From contig NC_064039.1 of assembly GCF_932526225.1 (NCBI RefSeq), positions 11,490,139 to 11,550,138 on the forward strand: a stretch of DNA of 60,000 nucleotides, read 5' to 3'. Each line of letters begins with the position of its first letter. Position 1 is the stretch's first letter. Below the pieces are notes generated by a model that saw nothing but the letters and a program-made list of their open reading frames with translations, did no database searches and was not told the DNA's origin. The DNA comes from Nematostella vectensis. Its lineage: Eukaryota > Cnidaria > Anthozoa > Actiniaria > Edwardsiidae. A program made the translations under genes and the position numbers. Positions 23,401 through 35,620 of the stretch are shown here, one piece after another.

Positions 23401-25146
23401 TTAAAAAAAGACCTTCCACAGTTATTTAGAACAGCCAAGCGATGGGTTTGAGATTAAAATCACATGCAACAGATTACATGCTTGGCACACCGGTAACGAA
23501 GCGTAAGTTTATGAGAAATCAACAGTTCCGGTGAATATGAGCGGCGAAGATATCCACCCTTATAAAAGTCAGGTATATTTTTCCATTGGAGTAAATAAAA
23601 AACTAGATTCTAAATCTGTATCAGGAGAAAATGAATCGCGCATTCTTACCGACTTGTGAATACATCAACCATCATACATTTAAGTGTCTCAGGCATTTTC
23701 ACCTCCCCACTACGTCGACCACTTATCTATTTGTGGATTTCTTTACATAACGGCTCTAAAGACTCGCGCACCCAGAAGTAGAACAGAATCATTTTCTCTC
23801 TAGCTACAGAGCTTACCTGGGTATAATCGAGAAACTATCCTTTGCATAGATAATAACGATTTCTTTAGCGAGCCCGCTTCTTAATTGCCGTTTGTTCCTC
23901 ATTCGGCTCGCGCGCGATTCGCCGGCCATTGTTCACTACTCCTCTATTGTAAATACAACCCCTCAACCGGCTTTGTTGTGCATTACTTTCAAGAAGAAAT
24001 CATATTCCATTGTATTACATTAGAGTTCTAATTTTATTTTGAATGAAATAAACGGTCATTTTACCATTACACCATTGCAGTAAAATAATTAAATCACATA
24101 AGCGGCGGATCAATACATATATTCCCCTAGGACGTTAACTCAGATGTTATAAAATACAAATGGAAATAGAGATGGAGTACCATCTAACAACGCCAAACAA
24201 TATAGAAAATCGATATACCCATTGTATTTAATTTGCCAAGTAAAATGAAACAAACGTTTCCCAACCGCATTTCTAGAAAAAAAACGAGCGGGCAATCCTC
24301 GAGAAGCAAGGCGACGCGGGCAGCGTAATGAGACGCGAAAGAGCGAGGCGGCGCGGCGGAACGGCGAGGAGAAAGTGGGGCGGGTAGCTTTTATTTGTAT
24401 TTCCTGTACCATTATTATTGATCTATCCACAATGGACCTCCAAAAGGATTTTTTTTACTGGCTCCATATCATAACGCAAACAAAAGCAAATACGAAGGGA
24501 GTTTTTCACTGACGAAGGCTAAGGGAACGTCTAAAATAGCGAAAAAAGCTTAATTTTAGGAGTTTGAAAATTAGCAAATGTTGATATTTTGAATCGGCCC
24601 TAAAAAAATGACGCCGGCGAGGGCGAATAATTGTATTTGTTAACATGGCCTAGTCGAGTCCATTTGTTCAAAAAACTCGCTAGTAGTTCTTGCTTTGTAA
24701 TAATAAAAGAATCCAGGCTTCCCGTGAGGAACTCAAGATCACGTGTGCTAGGCTAGGCATGTTGCTGCTCGTGAGTGGTGATAGACGGCTGCGCAGGAGA
24801 CTAGAGAGGTGACCACGCCAGCACCCTCCTAAATTTGCTAGGTTTGTCTTGACCTGAAGTCGGTGATCCCTCATATATAGTTTGTATAGAGTCTACTTCC
24901 CTAGTCAGCGTTGTTACAGCATTGGGTAAAAAAAAGATCTAAAAAAAGCGTTTGGATAGAATATAGTATGGTATTGCATACGACATCTATCTGTGATATT
25001 CTCTATTCAGCACGTAGCATTTAAAATGCAAGAAAACGTTGGAGCGACTAATGCCAGTGTGTTCGGCTCAAAAAACAGGTAAGTCATCGTCTAACGTTTG
25101 AAAAACGTTCCCGTTCTCTAGTTGTAAATACACTCTTTTTATATAA
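20473..25146. other. Unique spacer between the inverted arms
   Basis: This 4674-base segment has no counterpart in the arms. It contains the Merlin-like transposase gene (21524-23093), the first exon of the arm B zinc-finger gene (25026-25078) and otherwise non-coding DNA. The stretches 20473-21500 and 23100-25000 show no supported gene. The region 24250-24380 is GC-rich (gcgacgcgggcagcg). Confidence 0.85.
21524..23093 (+). pseudogene. Merlin-type (ISXO2-like DDE) transposase with two introns
   Basis: Three exons: 21524-21684, 21785-22076 and 22637-23093. The N-terminal exon holds a CxxC pair (CGMC) continued by CPRC in exon 2, a zinc-ribbon as in ISXO2/Merlin transposases. The DDE residues are visible: D in KCDETIISF (exon 2), D in LHSDDWGAYRN and E in TQEIESTWARVKR (exon 3). 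Exon 3 starts YGRGRISRQRWVFGL, but the frame changes by one base near 22706-22710 before YYTVVNKRTKEV, so the protein is interrupted unless the base call is wrong. Transposases of this family cut and paste DNA at 8-9 bp targets. I could not define terminal repeats. Confidence 0.8.
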
Positions 25147-26391
25147 CACGCTTAGAAAATTCCGAGGCTCAGAAACTAGGAAAATCTTTTCTTATCAGAG
25201 TGAATCGTTCTAAGATGCAGAATTTATTGTGTCTATAATACTTAATTGGTATTATGCTTCACCCATATATACACTTTGTGTTTTTTAAGGCTCTGCCACA
25301 ACTGAAAATAGATTTAAAGGTAAAGAGTGTACGGCGGTTGTCGGTTGTGCGGGCAACAATGACGCACATAAAAATTATACCTGTATCCTTGTTTTATTTT
25401 TAAAGGGGAAGCCCTGTTGAGGAGTCATGTTCCGACTGCCAGGAGATTGTGGGAAGTCTAAAAGACCACAAGGCAATATGCTGTGGAAGGATGGTGGAAT
25501 GCCCTTTTCCACCCCCTGGATCCAAGGCCAGCCACAGAGTGAATTTGTGAGTCACTACGTACTGTAAAACCTAATAGTAGAACTCCTCAACTTTGAACGC
25601 GTGCTCTATCCTTTTTTTCCTTGGGAGACTACGTGGCCATATTTTACCTGATATATCAATATATCAATAAAATTATTTGAATTATCTTTTTTTTCAACTG
25701 TTTATGTTGGTAATTATCTACTGCTAAAGGTAGAAACAGAGATTGTGCATTATAAATTAAAGGAATCGTAGATGCTTTTATTTTACAGTTTATCTTTGTG
25801 GAAGATTAATATAATTACTTGATGTTATCTTATTTATCATATTTTACAGAATAGATGTGAGCAGACATATAAAGGTTTGCCCGTTAAGAGCAATTGAATG
25901 TCTCATTGCCGGGTGTCGGTTTATTGGAAATGAGAGCGAGATGGCGGAGCATAATTTTACAGCGGCTGATAGCCACCTCAAACTTCTGCAAAAAGAATGC
26001 AGAACGCTCCGAAAAGCAGCGTTAGTAAAGGTTTGTAAGAATTGTAGTTTCCCAGCTGCTATGGCAGTAGTGTAGTCCTTCGCGTAAGGCTCACGCGTGC
26101 CCGACACAAAGGACAGCTGCGCAGGGGGCTAGTAGCAGTATAAAACCGGTCTCCCGACTAGGAAAATTGAAAAAAAAAGAGAAAGCACAAGAGTCAGCTT
26201 TTTGGCTGGTTTTCGAAAGTGATTATTGTCTCAGCTTGCCAATTTGGGAAAGGGGGGTTTTATTCTATCTCTGCTACGCTCTTCGATTAGAACTAGTAAT
26301 TGTGGTTTAGGAAATAGTTACTGTTCTTATTTTACTACTTTAGTTTGAGGAGCTAGACAAAAACTACAAGAAAGTAGAGGAAGAGAGGTAG
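25026..26391 (+). CDS. Small TRAF-type zinc-finger protein with C-terminal helix
   Basis: Four exons (25026-25078, 25406-25546, 25850-26030, 26344-26391) join in frame to 140 residues with GT-AG borders. The protein has a short N-terminus, then Cys/His clusters (CSDCQEIVGSLKDHKAICC; HIKVCPLRAIECLIAGC; FIGNESEMAEHNFTAADSHL) in the pattern of TRAF-type zinc fingers. A charged helix likely to form a coiled coil follows (HLKLLQKECRTLRKAALVK, then FEELDKNYKKVEEER). There is no RING or MATH domain, so it is much shorter than true TRAF proteins. Known TRAF fingers mediate protein contacts in signalling; the role here is unknown. The last exon and its stop are the least certain part. Confidence 0.65.
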
Positions 26392-26483
26392 TCTCTGGAA
26401 TGGACAAAAAAAAAGGAGCGTTTGGCGGCAGATAACCCCATATTTTTCAGCCCCGCTATAGAAAGAGAAAACAGCCAGGAGGA

Positions 26484-26643
26484 GGCAGGAGCGGAGAAGT
26501 CACGTGTGAGATAGCGCGCGCGAAAGCAAGCAGGCAGTATTTAAAGTTGCGAATGGCCATTTATGATTTTAATGAATAGGGGTAGGGTACAAAATTTGTA
26601 TGAATAAAAAAGGGAGGGCACGTGACTTCTCCGTTTCTGCCCA
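26484..26643. repeat. 160-bp palindromic-ended module beside the DIRS 3' end, arm B
   Basis: Counterpart of 18944-19102. The left end reads ggcaggagcggagaagtcac; the right end is its inverted copy with two mismatches. A further partial inverted copy of the DIRS 5' terminal repeat lies at 26697-26752. Confidence 0.6.
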
Positions 26644-26801
26644 ATAGCTCGTAGAATTACAATCAAACTTCACCTTACAGGTAAGTCTCGTTTAATTTCT
26701 AAATTCTACTTCGCCATTGGTCAATAGTCGCTGCGAAGTTACGTGTGAGATTTTAAAGCAAATGGTCATGAGCAATTCTCAGTAAGGTTTTTATTATCAC
26801 A

Positions 26802-27961
26802 TTAAACATCAGAGTCCACTGCATGTAACAGGTTAACACCAAAATTATCTGGCTCTTGGGTTATTGGTTTGTCATAGTATGTTCTGAAAGTTCCTACATT
26901 AGACCATCCTGCGGCATCCACTATGGTATTAATGGATATGTTTGCAGTTTTCCCAGCTGACATTGATGCAGAACGCGTACTGTGGGCACTGTACTTATTG
27001 ATGTTGATACCAGACTTTGCAAGAACTTTCCTAAGCCATCGACCGATAGTATAGTGTCAATGGAAATTGGCTTATGGGGCTTCTGAAAGCTGATAAGGAA
27101 ACAAGAGTCGTTGCCCCTCAACAACTTTGTTCTTTCAACAAATTCTTTGATGATAGTAACAACACATAATCGCTTGTCATTCTCATACGCTTTAAGTTCC
27201 AGGCGTCCGAAGTGTTTGGAAAGCCTTGAGGATTTCAAAAGTTCCTGTATGTAAAGTATACAATTTTTATCTGTTAAGTCCATTGTGGATTTATCCAAAT
27301 CATGTAGAGTTTGGCAACGCTGGCCCGACAATAAGGCAATTAACATTGTAGTCTCCATTGTCAGTTCCATAAGGGATAATTTGTCCGGAGGGTGTAAGGT
27401 CTTCAGGTAACTGAGAACAACAGCAACATCCCATATTTCCTGATATCTTGGGAATGTTGGGCGTGCATTATATACACCTCTGACAAATCTTGTGACCAAT
27501 GGGTGTGTCCCAACCGTACCACCTCCAGGTGGGAATATAACTGAAGATAATGCTGAACGAGCTGTATTGATAGCACTGTATTGAAGCTGTTCCTCGTACA
27601 AGACACCCTGGAAGTTCAGTCCATCAATCACAGATGCCGAAAGTGGATTAATCTTCCGTTGACTACAGTAACCATTCCACCGTTTGAGATACGAGTGATA
27701 CTGTTTCTGTGTTCCTGACCTTCATCCCTGGAGGATAACTTCGGAAGCTGATGCTGAAAGGCCTTGACTTGTGTGCAGTTCCCTGACAAGGGGCAAGCCA
27801 ACAACTGTATGGTCTTGTGGAGTGGATGTCTCAGCTCTGGACTGGATGGTGAGTACAGGGTGTTCTTCTTTCTGGGTAAAATAAGAGGTGGTTCTATAAG
27901 TAAACTTGCAAGAAATGGCCACCATGGTTGGGTCGGCCAATGAGGGGCAACTAGGATACAA
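26802..27961 (-). pseudogene. DIRS tyrosine recombinase, arm B
   Basis: The recombinase frame overlaps the end of the RNase H frame, as is usual in DIRS elements. The first catalytic arginine lies in ALLSGQRCQTLHDL (near 27320). The second box (SAHSTRSASMSAG) and the C-terminal W...TF.TYY region with the nucleophilic tyrosine follow in another frame down to the stop at 26802. The frame change is explained by a 5-base tandem duplication (atagt twice, 27046-27055). A TGG-to-TGA change near 27722 also interrupts the N-terminal part. The product would circularise and integrate element DNA. Confidence 0.8.
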
Positions 27962-29584
27962 GTTGCCTGGTCCTCAGGAATTTTACTCAGAACTTTCTGA
28001 ATAATGCCGAATGGGGGAAATGCATAAAAACACGGGTTTTTCCAGGAGGTATGAAATGCATTAACAGCATATGCCCCTGGGTCAGGTTGATATGAGATAT
28101 AGACTCTGCATTTAAAATTAAGCCTTGATGCAAATAGATCAATGTCAGGCTTTATCTGAAATTTAGCCACTGTGGCTGTATATATGTCAGTGTCTAAAGC
28201 CCACTCTGTTTCCCTTCTTTGCTTTATAGACTCGCTATCTGCAGTGATATTTTCTTTCCCGGGAAAATGAGCGACAGTTATCCAGGTATCATGTTCAATG
28301 CACCAAGTCCAAATTTGTATCACAAGTGCATTTATCTCTCTAGAATGGCAGGTTCCCAATTGGTTGATACATGCTACAGCAGTTGTATTATCAACAAACG
28401 TTTTTACACATTTGCAAGAGACAATATGTGAGAATGCTTGTAAAGCCAAAAAGACTGCCTTGATCTCAAGGTAGTTTATGTGGTATTCTGCTTCAGATGG
28501 GGTCCAGTTACCCCCCGGGGGAGTATCCTGCACTGTGCACCCCCACCCCTTTTTTTGAAGCATCAGTAGCCATAGTTAGTTGTATCTCCTCATGGCGGAC
28601 TGGTTTACATTCGTTCTCAACTGAACATATCCACCAATTAAGGTCTTCTATTGCCTCTGGTGATAAGCTCATATGGCTGTCAAAATTACCCTTGTTAGTT
28701 TTAAGGGCCTGTGTTTTGTCCATTTCAAGATATCGGTAGTGTAATGAGCCATAAAGTATGCCTGGAAAGCTAGAAGTCATCAGCCCCAGAACTTTAGCCA
28801 CTTCTCTGATTGATGGCCGTTTTTTAAGCAAGAGTAACTGACAGGTTTCTTTAAGTTTGGTAGCTTTATCAGGTGTTAGAGACACTGTCATAGATGTAGA
28901 GTCTAGTATAAACCCAAGGAAAACCAATTTCTGAGTGGGTACTAGAACTGACTTTTCTGGATGTACAACAAAGCCAAGTTTGTTAAATAGTGTAAGAGTA
29001 TCAATGACATTCTCAACACAAAGTTCATAGCCGTCGGCCTGCAAGTAGGAATCATCGATATAGGCCACAGAAAGGTGACCACATTGTCGAAGTGTCGAGT
29101 ATACAGGCTTAAGTAGCTTGGTAAATTTTCTAGGGCAAAAAGCCAGGCCATTTGGAAAACATGTGTACTGGTAAAGTTTACCACGCCAAGAAAACTTAAG
29201 TAATTTTTTATGTTCTGGTGCAATTGCAACTGAATAATAGGCGGATTTTAAGTCCACTGAGCACATGTAACAGTCAGGTTTCATCATGTCAACTGCTGTA
29301 GAGATAGTGTCCATTTTAAAATGGTGTCAAGTCACAAATTTGTTTAATTGTTTTAGATTGAGTATCATGCGTTGCGAACCATCTGATTTGGGTCGCAAAA
29401 AGATAGGGGAGATATATTCACCCTGTTCGTGACTAGTCTCTACTATGACACCTGATGCAACAAGGTTGTGCACCTCTGTGTCTATTAACTCTGCCCCACT
29501 GTCATGCCATGTTGGCTGAAAAGGAGGATTAGTTTGTTCAGGAATTGTGGTAAAATCGATGTGCTGTCCCGCCACAGTTTCCAA
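27628..29584 (-). pseudogene. DIRS ORF2: reverse transcriptase and RNase H, arm B
   Basis: Minus-strand RT motifs: ILNLKQLNKFV, SVDLKSAYYSVAI, FPNGLAFCPRKFTK and the YIDD catalytic box (near 29055). They are followed by RNase H motifs (TDASKKG, NYLEIKAV, FVDNTTAVA) and a DIRS-typical segment with APHWPTQPWW. An in-frame TGA near 29327 separates the RT entry from the palm. An extra A in an A run near 28552 shifts the frame inside RNase H. The two lesions differ from those of arm A, so decay continued after duplication. Confidence 0.85.
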
Positions 29585-30257
29585 AATTTCTGAGTCAGAG
29601 GTTTCAACACATTAATATAAAATGGAAGTTGGCCCGCTAGAAAATGTTTAAGCCTGTATACCTCTACAAGTGACGGTACAAGGGACTCAAATTCGCTCAC
29701 CTTAGCCGACTGTAAAACAACATCTACGGAATCTACTTCCTTTGTTGTTGATCCGTGCGCTGTTTTGCGCATGGGATGAATGGCGACTTGCCTTTGTTGT
29801 TCTGCCAGTTCTGCCGACCCTGAGCCGGCGGTGCTCGGGCTAAACAAATTCCTGTTATTAAGTCTGTTGTTAAACCTGCTGTTGGGTCTGTTGAATGTAT
29901 AAACACTGGCAGTATTTTCAATTTTGCTAGCAGCTCGAATGTGAGTTAGTTTGGTTTGTAAATCATCCCCAAACAACCACTCTGTCACCGGTACACTTGC
30001 GGCACACAGGTCGCCATATTCCTTGTTAAGTTGAGGCTTTATGTCATTCGTCGAAGCTGAGACAGCTCAAAACTGGCATGCCCTAAAATTGTCAGAGCAT
30101 CCGTAGAAAGAGTTAAAAGGTTTCCCAACTCTGCTAGAAACAATTTGCCAACTTTGGCTGACAATTTAAGCAAGGAGTCCGCAGTTTTCACTGCCATATG
30201 GCCAGCCTTGGTTATGTTGGTTTGAAGGCGGGAAAATTTGACATCCTTTGTTTTCAC
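29485..30257 (-). pseudogene. DIRS ORF2 N-terminal part, arm B
   Basis: Two overlapping frames (30257-30039 and 29988-29485) correspond to the single open 292-residue frame at 16950-17828 of arm A. They are split by small indels near 30040 and 29600. No enzymatic motif is seen before the RT entry. Confidence 0.7.
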
Positions 30258-30399
30258 TTGTCGTGTTAATTTTCACCAGATTTCTTCGTTTACTTTGGAG
30301 ACCACAACATGGCTACAGTTATTAGGACGCAGGTATTTGTCTGCTGTGTCCCTTAACTGTTCTTCGCTTAGCTTCTTAAGCCAGCTTTTGTTGGCCACG

Positions 30400-30774
30400 T
30401 CAGCCAATTTTTGATTCACGCTCCTTCGTGTCGAGCGATTTAGCAAGGTCATCTAACAGCAATTCGTGAATGGAATGCTGTTCGTCAGGCTCTGCAGCCT
30501 TGCTCTCATTATTGTTGAAGTCTAGGAGATATTTAGCAGTGTCAGAAATCCCCTCTGGCTTCGCATTCGAAGCAGTATTTGCCGTCTTTGCGGCTTTTTT
30601 GGCAGGGTCTGCCTCGTGGTCGCCATTAGCGCCACGTTTGAGAGCTTTGAGCGATTCGCTCATTTCGCACATATTAGCGTTTATAGTTGTCAATAACTGG
30701 CGAAGAAGCCTATTTGTATCTCGCTCTGGGTCTGCTTGTAGTATTTCGTCGTTGAATTCCTCGTCTTTTGCCAT
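30400..30774 (-). pseudogene. DIRS gag-like ORF, arm B
   Basis: The frame starts MAKDEEFNDE as in arm A (16360) and keeps the same composition. It is cut short by a small deletion near 30420 relative to arm A, so the conserved C-terminal part (KLSEEQLRDTADKYLRP) is in another frame. Confidence 0.65.
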
Positions 30775-30925
30775 TGTTTATGCTTTTCGGATGTGGTCAA
30801 CGAGTCGTTGACCGGCCTGCTCGAATCCGTACGCAAAAACTGCCTGCTTGCTTTCGCGCGCGCTATCTCACACGTGACTTCGCAGCGACTATTGACCAAT
30901 GGCGAAGTAGAATTTATATTTAGAA

Positions 30926-33700
30926 TGGCTATGTTCGGTGTGAAAGTCCGATTCGCTATAGTCAATAGATGACAGCAAGGATGATGGTCATCACGATTGA
31001 AAAATCACAATTTTATTTTATTTTTATTCAATTTAGCTATTTAATAATAACTTTGGCAGCGCTGTATAAGATTTCTGGTTTTAAAATCAGCCAGAAAAAG
31101 CAAAAAAAAAAATTGATAGCAATAAATACGTCTAGGCTAGCTATCAAACGAAGCAGTCCACTTGATAGTGTAGAGAGGGCCCTTGTTGCCTATACTTATG
31201 TCTGTGATGTGCAGAGCTCAACACGATATTGTTTAAAAAAACCAAACGTCCCAGCAACTGGCATCGCGTCTCATATAGAGACTTACCGATTTCGAAAGTT
31301 ACATAACCCCCTATTCTCAGAATATTTTTTCTAAGCCCAGAAAAATTTTTGTAGAGAGATCTTGGCAAATTTCTACATGGCACTGCAGAGCTCTAATTCC
31401 CTTCGAATAAATACTGACCATCTTCCATATTTTTACTCCATCGCTTCGAAGCCTTGCACGAGATATCTTGGAAAGATGACCTAACACACTGGCTGCTCTA
31501 AAATTCCAAAAATCGACGGGAAAAAGCTTTTAAAGCAAAAAATATACCTTCCCGGCGGTAAAAGGCGAGGGGCTTGAATGATGACGTCATAATCCATTTA
31601 GGCCACCATATTTGTGTTTCAAAAAAAGGAAATATTCTGAGCTGATACACGAATGTAAGTCCAGCGTTCTAAGTTGAGCTGCAAGCCCTAAGGATGGTGA
31701 ACTTCTAAAAGGCGAAAGCATTCCAGAAACCCTGGCATTTCGTACAGAACTGAGTATTGGAAGTGTTGCACTCAACGCTGAATGGCGGAAACGATTAATC
31801 AACTTTAGAGGGACTTGTTGATGAAGTAGTATATGTTAATGAATATGGAATAAGTGTGATTGAAGGTATATACAAATGTTTTATCGGCAGAAAGCTTTCG
31901 TTTGTTCTGTTCGCCGTAGGGTTTGTCAAAACAATTCATATAACTGAACTTGCCCGTTCTGTTCCCTGTATTTCCTATTCTATTGGCATACTAGACAGGA
32001 GCAAAATATAGCAAAGTTTAAATTGTAAGGTCGTGTAAGCTTATATTCGCTTGAGTTTTTGCATAGATGTTCCTTATTGGATATAAAACAAAATGAGCTT
32101 TAGTATTTTTTGGCAGATAATCCAAGGAACCTCTAGGCAAAATATAAACAAAATGTGAGCTAACACAACCTTACTTTTTTAATTTTGCCATTTTTTGCTC
32201 CTTTCGGCATACTAAATAACAAATCCTGTATCGTGTGAATATAAAAGAAAATTAATGACACATTAAATTATTCGAAATTATTAAAACGTTCATTCGACGA
32301 ATTTGCTAGTGTTATTGATAACAGACTTCCGGTTGAAATCTTTTCCCTTCACTGCCGTAGCCCATGCCCCCGTACCACATGCCCCCAGTGCCCCACCCCC
32401 TACTACGGCCCATCTTAATAAGATTTATCGAGCTCATGGCTTAGATAGTAGTGTTTGACAGCTATGTATCGAAATTTATTTCGCCCGATCTATTATTTAA
32501 CTTTTTCCCGTTGAGAAATCTCTTTGCTGTTTTCGACCCACATTCGAAATAATAATTTTGAAATAAGCACCCTTGTGGTAGTTTCCGTAGTTTCTCTTGG
32601 ATATCTAACCCACAATTGTTGTACTGTAGATAGATAATAACAGTAAGTTTTGGGCCCCGCTTTAGGCAGTGCCTAAGTTAAAGGCTTTAATTTAAAAATT
32701 AAGGCCCTAAACCCTATATCATAATTTAAGGCCCTCCCACAAATCGACGTTCAAGAAATCGCAACCCCCCCCCCCCCCCCCAAAAAAAAAAAAAAAACAT
32801 CTCCCCACCCTCTCCCCACGTTAAATAATGACCTTCTTAAACACAAAACTGCGCTATAAAAGGGCCTGTGCTAGGCGTTTGTCACCTTCAGTTGTCATTC
32901 ATCCTCCGAAATGACAACAGCTCCCGGTAGCGCTTTGAATAACAATGCGAATAGAGAGGAATATTTTTTACTCTATCCTGCTTGAATTATTTCAAATTAC
33001 AACAATTCATAGCTTAAACTCTACTAGGAATATTCAAAAGGGTTGCACATACCGCAGAATGACAATAAACACCGGTATATGTTGAATTACAATTATGCGC
33101 GCTGTTACGCGATCTCAGTCTCGCAATCTCACACGTGGCAGCTAAAATATCTACATTTTAGCCTATAAGCTACCCCTGCAGAATTCCTCCTTTGAAAGTA
33201 AACCTGTAATATAACAATGCTTTTGTAAAAAAGTTTTTCTAACCACTTAATAAAAGGATGAGCGAATCGCACGGTACAAGCCGCGATTGATAAATATACT
33301 ACCGTTGCGCAAGTCACGTTGCAGATTCTAAGTTGTAAACAGACGATTTAAAAGCGAAATAGTTTTAAAATCTTCAGCAAAATTGCTATACTGTAGGACT
33401 TAATTTCCGTTTCCATTGCTATTCTTGCTATAATTGCTATTCGGCTAAAGATTGTCAGTAGAGGCATTGTAACTCGACAACTCGCCTCTCGTGTAGCGCA
33501 TTTTGGCCCGCAAAATGTAACGTGGTCAACCGAGCAAAAACAGCTTTGCTGGCGCAGAGAACCATTCCCAGTGAACACCTTTCTATTCAGCTCTGTTTTC
33601 ATCATGATTCGTTGTTCCAAACAAAAGAAGCTTTTGCCCGAAAATAGCTCGCGTTCAAATAGTGCTGTCATTTCAAAGAGAAAAAACGTTACCGCATCTA
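30926..33700. other. Non-coding block of arm B
   Basis: Reverse complement of 13381-16214. It includes a C run with adjacent A run at 32765-32798. The only coding-like part is the relic at 31665-31870 (plus strand). Confidence 0.6.
31665..31870 (+). pseudogene. Coding-like relic of an unrecognised repeated family, arm B
   Basis: Counterpart of 15270-15475, reading LLKGESIPETLAFRTELSI and ending at a possible donor (gattgaag|gtatat). The frame is broken in the same region as in arm A. Confidence 0.4.
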
Positions 33701-34660
33701 TATATCATCTTCCCTGAGTGCTGATACCTTGCCGTGGTGGGGAGGCTTGCGTGCATCCGTAACCCTTGAGAGCTATGCCAACGGGGGACTGTTCCCCTGT
33801 AGATGCCAGAAAAAATTCAGCGCTTGGTCCTCCAAGTTGGGGGTTGGCCGTGGGGCCAACAACCCTAACTATTCCACTACCACAACCATAACTGTTCCAC
33901 TGCTTGTAACCTGTTTGCCGGCTCCTATCCATCGGCACTCACTGATCCCGAGGATATCTAGTTGGTTGGTTTCCATAGGAACGATAATGGGAAACGTCTT
34001 GCTGAGTTTTGCCTGGAAAATAACTGCACCATTTCAGAAACCATCTATCCAAATAAAGATATTCACAAACTTACATGGAATTCGCCTGACGGGAAAACGT
34101 CTAATCAGATTGACTATATCGTGATCAATGGTAAGTGGCGACGAAGCCTGCAAGATACTAGGGTATACCATCAAAGACCTAAAAACCAGAATGCTTAACG
34201 CCAAATCACCTAGATTTCAAGATCAAGCACGGCTTGCATATAAGAACAAAGATCATGAAGTCAAGAAAAGTGCATGGAGAGACAAGAGGGCCTTTGTAGA
34301 AGAACTTGCAAATGGGGCTGAACTTGCAGCCAGCCGAGGTGAATTGAGCACCGTGTATACGATCACAAAGCAACTCAGTGGTATGAATAGCAACCCAAAC
34401 CTCCCTGTGAAAGATAAGCACAGAAATAACATCTCAACCGAACGTGAACAAACAGCACGGTGGGTGGAACACTTTCGCGAAGTTCTCAACAAACCATAGC
34501 CAAGTCCTCCTGGACATTGATACCAGCCCACCTAGTAAGGAGGAGGTAAAGACGGCCATCAAGCACTGAAGAATGGGAAAGCCTGTGGAATTGACAGTAC
34601 CAACGCAGAAATGCTAAACGCCAACATAGAAACAAGCCGATGTTCTTACCGACTTCTTCT

Positions 34661-34947
34661 CATTCCCAGAAATAAGGGACATTAGCCAGCGGTTTCTCTG
34701 GGCTCACATTTTGCTAGGCCCGCGAGGAATAACAGCGGTATCACAAATAAAAACGAGATTACGGCCAGCACAGGGGCTTCCCTTTTGTTGTTACACTAGA
34801 ATTTTTTAATCAGGTTGACTAAAATTCCAAATAAAAGTAGTATTAGCGGTATTTAAACGTGCAAGGGGCATCTCTGTTTTGATACGTCCGATGATAATGG
34901 AAGTGCGGCAGTCTTGCTGAGGTTGGAAAACATCATATGCGCAAATT

Positions 34948-34996
<49 letters not shown>

Positions 34997-35620
34997 GGCT
35001 TTATGGTTCCCCTGTGTCTATCCCAGAAAGCCGTGGGGCCGTTTAAAAACAAAATGGAGAACGGACGAACGGAGAGAAGTTGTTCTTGCGGAGCGCACCG
35101 TTTTCCTTACTTCAGTCTGTATCTTAAAGACAACAATAATGGTTCCTGAACTAGGCATAAATACATCAAATGTTATTTCTTCGGGAACAAGATTGGAAGG
35201 CGCTACTGCCTATTTTATTGGCCAATTTGATGGAAGGATAGTCGATTTACCAATTTCGAGTCCTGCACCTGTGATGCGGCGAACAGTTCTACCTTTTAAA
35301 CGACTACTTTTATGCCCGATTTCAATGAAAATACAGAGAATGTATGGAGGATTGTTTGCCCTCAAGCGAACAAAAGTGCAATGTCCAAGGAACAATTATA
35401 GGGCTTTCTCTGCCATCGTTTGAACGGAAAGTGTATCACTCGAATGGCAAGGGTTTTTTTTCGAGTCCTGCATCGTGAGCCCAAAATCTCTGAAACGAGA
35501 AAATTTGATAAATTGTGATGTCTCCCCACATTTCCTTATAATAAATGGCAGCCATTTTGACATTGTATGTGTACTATTACGCATGCGTGGCGGCCATTTT
35601 GTCTCTTATTTCTGGGAATG
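34661..35620. mobile_element. 960-bp terminal-inverted-repeat DNA element inside the LINE of arm B
   Basis: The termini are cattcccagaaataagggac and, inverted, cattcccagaaataagagac. The uninterrupted LINE in arm A (12404-12425) gives the empty site: the element sits exactly between gacttcttct and ttgtcatct with no target-site duplication. The interior has an (AT)n run at 34950-34991 and no transposase. The family is not recognised. Confidence 0.85.
34950..34991. repeat. (AT)n dinucleotide microsatellite
   Basis: About 20 consecutive AT units inside the 960-bp element. Confidence 0.95.

Larger units (their letters stand above)
26697..30925 (-). mobile_element. DIRS-type retrotransposon, near full length but decayed (arm B)
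   Basis: On the minus strand the order is: terminal repeat (about 30840-30921), gag-like ORF, ORF2 with RT and RNase H, and tyrosine recombinase. An inverted copy of the terminal repeat (attctacttcgccattggtc, plus strand 26702-26721) closes the other end. Inverted termini plus a tyrosine recombinase instead of an integrase define DIRS-type elements. Several stops and frameshifts (described per ORF) make it inactive. Its presence at the same place in arm A shows insertion before the inverted duplication. Confidence 0.88.
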
